Assembly (NCBI GenBank): GCA_017446265.1
Contig: JAFSRD010000041.1
Coordinates: forward strand, 1 to 64,000
Direction: 5' to 3'
DNA length: 64,000 nt
DNA from: Treponema sp.
GTDB lineage: Bacteria; Spirochaetota; Spirochaetia; Treponematales; Treponemataceae
Shown: positions 61,029 through 64,000 of the stretch, piece after piece
Position numbering within the stretch: the first letter of the stretch is position 1
How the letters are laid out: every line of letters starts with the position of its first letter
Translations under genes and position numbers: made by a program
Notes under the pieces: model-generated
Seen by the model: the letters and a program-made list of their open reading frames with translations, nothing else
The model's database searches: none
What the model was told of the DNA's origin: nothing

Positions 61029-61100
61029 GTGCTGCAGCACTGAACGCACGAAGTGAAAAAGATGCGCATCGTGTTGCTTTGATTCGTGCGGAGGGTTACA
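61029..61100. repeat. Palindrome-rich stretch before repeat copy B
   Basis: Begins with the perfect 12-base palindrome GTGCTGCAGCAC (61029-61040). It contains short inverted matches such as ATTCGTGC and GCACGAA. No gene. The same TTATTCGTGC start also precedes copy A on its strand, so this stretch may be part of the repeat unit. Confidence 0.45.
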
Positions 61101-61236
61101 TGTATCACTTCGTGATACGAACTGTAAGGAAATTATTTAACTCGTCGCTTACCTGTCTGCCGACAGGCAGGTGCGACTGGCGTATACCCCGACGCTCTGC
61201 GTCGAAATGAAGGGTATGTAATCCGACTGCAATGCC
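61101..61236 (+). repeat. Dispersed repeat, copy B (plus orientation) with inserted hairpin
   Basis: Contains GTATCACTTCGTGATAC, AACTGTAAGGAAATTATTT, ACTCGTCGCTTAC, then a 20-base insert with CCTGTC/GACAGG, then GCGACTGGCGTATACCCC and GACGCTCTGCGTCGAAA. It is an inverted copy of 58453-58568. The insert interrupts the unit exactly between CTTAC and GCGACTGG. Confidence 0.8.
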
Positions 61237-61250
61237 TTATGAGAACACCA

Positions 61251-61273
61251 TACTCCGACGCTCTGCGTCGGAG
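61251..61273. repeat. Palindrome next to the DUF6273 pseudogene end
   Basis: CTCCGACGC, TCT-like centre, GCGTCGGAG: a strong hairpin 11 bases from the pseudogene stop, possibly its terminator. The core ACGCTCTGCGTCG also occurs inside copy B at about 61190. Confidence 0.5.
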
Positions 61274-61283
61274 TTGGTGATTC

Positions 61284-62327
61284 TTATTGGACAGACTCGG
61301 GTCCAATGCACAAAGCGGGCACAACGCATATAGTCGTGGAGTCGACAGAGGCACCATAGTTATCGACTCTACCCGTATCCACGATAGCACACACAGTGCT
61401 AGAGGAAGTGGCATTAGGAGAGCGTAGCAAGCAGCGCGAGCCGTCAGTAGAGTATTTTGCACCGTTTGCCAGTGCAAAGTCTGTTGCTATTTGCAGCCTC
61501 GCACCATCGTTGGTATGGGGGTTGTCCGCAAAACCGTAGCTTGCAGTTGTCGCTTCTTTTACACTTAGCAAAAATATGTGGTCTTTTGTGTCGTCACAGG
61601 CATACTCATTTTTTCCGCTGTTCCAGTGATTTGGGTTTCCGTCAGGGTTTGTGCTTTCTGGACTGTTGTCTACCAGTGTGCGTAAAATTTTTTTTCGCTC
61701 CTCGAAAGTAAAAGCTGTTTGCAAAAAACCTTTCATCTCAAATTCTGTTGAATCTTTCTGTGATCCACTTTCCATAATGTCATACGGAAGCCCGTTCAAA
61801 AATGCCCGCACCTTGCTGTATTTATAATTAGACGGATAAACATCTATATCATTACTAGCGCCTCTTTTACGCACATCTTCGGCAGAATCAAAAAATTGGC
61901 AAAGGATCAAGGCTTTTTCTGCAAGCAAAAGTTTGTTGCCCGTGCCATTATAGTTGTCAGTCAGCACCTTCTATTTTATCGGCTCAACCTTAAACCACCG
62001 CTCACTTGTGCCACCATGCTTTACCTCGCTCCCATCGCTATATTCTCTATAGTAGCCACCCTCCGTATATCCATTTTCTTTAACTTTGCAATACCAGGCG
62101 TCATCGTCCCCTTTGTAATAGGTAAACGGACCTGCTTTTCGAGAGTTTTCTGGCGTCTCCTCAATTACTACGCTTGGGGACCTGACAGTTTGAGGCCATT
62201 GCCCAAATTATTCAATTATTCTATACACATGAGACTTTCTGCCGCCTACGCTGTGCTTGCAGGCGAGTACACTCGTTGCAACTGCGAGACTTGCGAGTAA
62301 TGCAAGACATTTAAAACTCTTTTTCAT
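61284..62327 (-). pseudogene. DUF6273 lipoprotein gene with two in-frame stops
   Basis: A GGAGGAG ribosome site and ATG 62327 begin a lipoprotein signal MKKSFKCLALLASLAVATSV-LAC. The frame then meets TAA at 62208-62210, right before FGQWPQTV (usual start of the DUF6273 module), continues in frame through RWFKVEPIK, meets TAG at 61971-61973 where the family has Trp, and continues with LTDNYNGTGNKLLLAEKALI, RAFLNGLPYDIM, DHIFLLSVKEA and SRCLLRSP to 61284. There is no frameshift, only the two stops. Intact length would be 347 residues. A perfect promoter precedes it, so decay is recent. Readthrough is not excluded but unlikely twice. Confidence 0.85.
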
Positions 62328-62391
62328 GTTGCTCCTCCAATGTTCACTACACACATTCACCTATAACAACTTGTAATATAAAATACATAAT

Positions 62392-62420
62392 AGTATACCA
62401 CATTTCTTGATTATTGTCAA
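62392..62420 (-). promoter_or_regulatory. Consensus promoter of the DUF6273 pseudogene
   Basis: On the minus strand TTGACA (62415-62420), a 17-base spacer and TATACT (62392-62397). The match is nearly perfect and the leader is about 60 bases. Confidence 0.8.
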
Positions 62421-62446
62421 AAAAACAACGTGTATCAACAACATGA

Positions 62447-62489
62447 TGTAATGCGCATACTTCGCATTACAATGATTTTATGCTATACT
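62447..62489 (+). promoter_or_regulatory. aroC promoter region with 9-base inverted repeat
   Basis: Inverted repeat TGTAATGCG (62447-62455), seven bases, CGCATTACA (62463-62471), spanning the expected -35. TATACT lies at 62484-62489, seven bases before ATG 62496, so transcription should start at or next to the ATG (leaderless). The repeat is well placed for a repressor. Confidence 0.55.
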
Positions 62490-62495
62490 GAACGC

Positions 62496-63590
62496 ATGTC
62501 AGGCAACAGTTTTGGAACAATATTTCGAGTAACGACATTTGGAGAAAGTCACGGCCATGCACTTGGGGCAATTGTTGATGGGTGCCCCGCAGGAGTGCGC
62601 ATAGACAAATGCGACATACAAGCAGCGCTCGACCGCCGCAAGCCGGGAACAGCGCGCGGTGGCAAGCAGAATATAGCCACAACAACACGAAGAGAAGAAG
62701 ATAGCGTAGAAATTCTTTCAGGCGTGTTCGAAGGTGTTTCCACAGGCACGCCTATTGCGCTCGTCATACAAAACACATCGCAGCGTTCAAACGACTATGC
62801 CAATCTCAAAACTACATTTCGCCCTGGTCATGCAGATTTTACCTATGCGCAAAAATATGGTGTACGCGATTGGCGCGGCGGCGGACGCGCTTCAGGCAGA
62901 GAAACAGCTTCACGCGTTGCAGCTGGCGCAATAGCATCTGCATTTTTAAAAACGCTCGGCATAACAGCAACAGCATACACAATTCGAGCCGCTGGCATTG
63001 CGTGTACTGAACGTGATATGACTGTCATTGAACAAAATGCGCTTCGCGCATGCGACACAACCGCGGCAAAAAAAATGGAAGCAAAAATAGCGCAGCTGCA
63101 CGCAGATGGCGAAAGCGCAGGCGGCATAGTTGAATGTACAGTACAAGGCGTTTGCACTGGGCTTGGAGAACCTGTGTTCGACAAACTTGATGCAGAACTT
63201 GCAAAAGCTGTCATGTCAATAGGAGCAGTTAAAGGCATTGAGTTTGGAAGCGGTTTTTCCGCAGTTGATATGCTGGGAAGTGCACACAATGATGCGATGC
63301 GCGCGCATGACGGAAAGCCAGTGTTTTTGTCAAATAACGCAGGCGGCATACTTGGCGGCATTTCAAACGGCAACGATATTATATTTCGTGCAGCAATAAA
63401 ACCAGTGCCCAGCATTTCTAAAATGCAAGAAACAGTGCGCGACCAAGGCGATGTTTTTGCTGACAGCGAGCTTGTTATTGAAGGGCGGCACGATGTATGC
63501 TTGTGTCCTCGAATTGTGCCTGTCATAGAAGCTATGACGAGCATTGTGCTCGCAGATATGGCGTTGCGCGCCCGATGCTCACGCGCATAG
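62496..63590 (+). CDS. aroC: Chorismate synthase
   Basis: Last shikimate-pathway step, EPSP to chorismate with reduced FMN. 364 residues: SGNSFGTIFRVTTFGESHG at the start, the conserved RRKPGTARGG-like segment, FRPGHADFTYAQKYGVRDWRGGGRASGRETASRVAAGA, and the end region NNAGGILGGISNGNDIIFRAAIKP then RHDVCLCPRIVPV. Length and all signature regions are normal. ATG 62496 gives the standard start without a ribosome site, consistent with a leaderless message. Confidence 0.96.
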   Translation: MSGNSFGTIFRVTTFGESHGHALGAIVDGCPAGVRIDKCDIQAALDRRKPGTARGGKQNIATTTRREEDSVEILSGVFEGVSTGTPIALVIQNTSQRSNDYANLKTTFRPGHADFTYAQKYGVRDWRGGGRASGRETASRVAAGAIASAFLKTLGITATAYTIRAAGIACTERDMTVIEQNALRACDTTAAKKMEAKIAQLHADGESAGGIVECTVQGVCTGLGEPVFDKLDAELAKAVMSIGAVKGIEFGSGFSAVDMLGSAHNDAMRAHDGKPVFLSNNAGGILGGISNGNDIIFRAAIKPVPSISKMQETVRDQGDVFADSELVIEGRHDVCLCPRIVPVIEAMTSIVLADMALRARCSRA

Positions 63591-63614
63591 GCAGATGCAG
63601 CAAGGAAAAGCAGC

Positions 63615-64000
63615 ATGATGAAAAAAACACGCGATGCTGACCGCATAACGAGCACAGCCAGTTACACTCCCCGTACAATATTGCACAGCGCCATCGTGCA
63701 AAAAATAATCATTGCAGCTCTCGCGCTTGTTGCCGCTGCTTTTGTCGGAACTGCTGTTGTACGCTTGTACCGTTTCAAAAAAGCGCTTCCGCCACATGAG
63801 CTCACGCAAGAGCAGCAGCATATTCTTGAAACTGCGCTTGACGCTTCTAATCCAAACCGCAATTCAATTTTAAAACAGCTTCCCTACCCCATCGTTCCTG
63901 CACAGCTTGAAATTGCCGCAGGCTCTGCAATCGTCATAGACGTTGCAAGCGGCAGCATCATCTACGAAAAAAAAGCAGACAGAATCATTCCCCCTGCGTC
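63615..64000 (+). CDS. D-alanyl-D-alanine carboxypeptidase, S11 family (3' truncated by window)
   Basis: The first 128 codons are visible. A cytoplasmic N-tail of about 30 residues precedes a membrane helix (IVQKIIIAALALVAAAFVGTAVV), a linker, then the start of the penicillin-binding domain: AAGSAIVIDVASGSIIYEKKADRIIPPAS, which precedes the SxxK active site lying just past the window. AAGGAAA is upstream of ATG 63615. Starts 24 bases after aroC and may share its transcript. Confidence 0.85.
   Translation, partial: MMKKTRDADRITSTASYTPRTILHSAIVQKIIIAALALVAAAFVGTAVVRLYRFKKALPPHELTQEQQHILETALDASNPNRNSILKQLPYPIVPAQLEIAAGSAIVIDVASGSIIYEKKADRIIPPA

Noticed and set aside
58453-61236. Composite transposon bounded by the inverted repeats
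   Set aside because: No transposase, no target-site duplications seen, and the contained genes are ordinary chromosomal functions; dispersed repeats explain the symmetry.
61101-61275. CRISPR-like array of short palindromes
   Set aside because: The palindromes differ in sequence and spacing and there are no equal spacers or cas genes; it is a nested repeat region.
61896-62300. 134-residue plus-strand frame over the DUF6273 pseudogene
   Set aside because: Antisense to a recognisable lipoprotein start and domain; no family, no ribosome site.

Overview
The window reads as chromosome of a Treponema-like spirochaete. Evidence: densely packed genes on both strands, moderate G+C, strong AGGAGG-type ribosome sites beside several near-leaderless genes, many lipoproteins with permissive spirochaetal lipoboxes (FFSC, WFSC, LSC, FTGC), DUF285 and DUF6273 surface lipoproteins, ComFB and DUF2804 proteins, an ECF-type biotin transporter (bioY plus ATPase plus T component), and several proteins of the conserved-in-treponemes kind for which I know no function. 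No rRNA, CRISPR, transposase or prophage was seen. There are four tRNAs.

Layout. 1-1.1 kb: the end of a DUF4143 ATPase and a decayed scrap of a restriction-modification gene. 1.1-6.6 kb (+): recO, pyrimidine nucleoside phosphorylase, a structured repeat, recJ and an M23 peptidase. 6.6-11.7 kb (-): a membrane-anchored protein, ligA, trmB, a lipoprotein and a conserved cytoplasmic protein. 11.8-19.8 kb (+): a large membrane protein and a 5.9-kb reading frame that joins DNA polymerase IV (dinB) to a signal peptide and a giant outer-membrane barrel. 19.8-24.6 kb (-): a TPR/NHL/VWA gene broken by TAG, a TPR protein, surE and a divergent galactokinase-like gene. 24.6-28.4 kb (+): lnt and the biotin transporter. 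28.5-32.7 kb (+): the anaerobic ribonucleotide reductase locus. 33-38.9 kb: tRNA-Met, ornithine carbamoyltransferase, nrnA, a sigma-like protein, DUF2804, rdgB and tRNA-Lys/Leu/Gly. 39-45.6 kb: tig-clpP-clpX, a glycosyltransferase, an RNA helicase and a poly-G lipoprotein. 45.9-53.9 kb (+): smc, two envelope proteins, a SIMPL lipoprotein, serS and an AI-2E family permease. 53.9-64 kb: PilZ-like and lipoprotein genes, aconitase, ComFB, a DciA-like protein, acyl-CoA synthetase, a DUF6273 pseudogene, aroC and the start of a D-Ala-D-Ala carboxypeptidase.

Most unusual points. (1) The class III ribonucleotide reductase is split. NrdD stops just after its zinc site and lacks the glycyl-radical loop; a separate 184-residue protein, with its own promoter and NrdR boxes, carries the RxxGYY...WNxGK radical motif fused to a CPNC redoxin, and nrdG follows. 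(2) dinB is fused in frame to an exported beta-barrel protein. (3) A G9 tract sits before the signal peptide of a DUF285 lipoprotein, a likely phase-variation switch. (4) In-frame stops interrupt two otherwise intact genes: at the VWA metal site of one, and at two places in the DUF6273 lipoprotein. (5) Several families of small hairpin repeats lie between genes, including inverted copies flanking dciA and the acyl-CoA synthetase gene.
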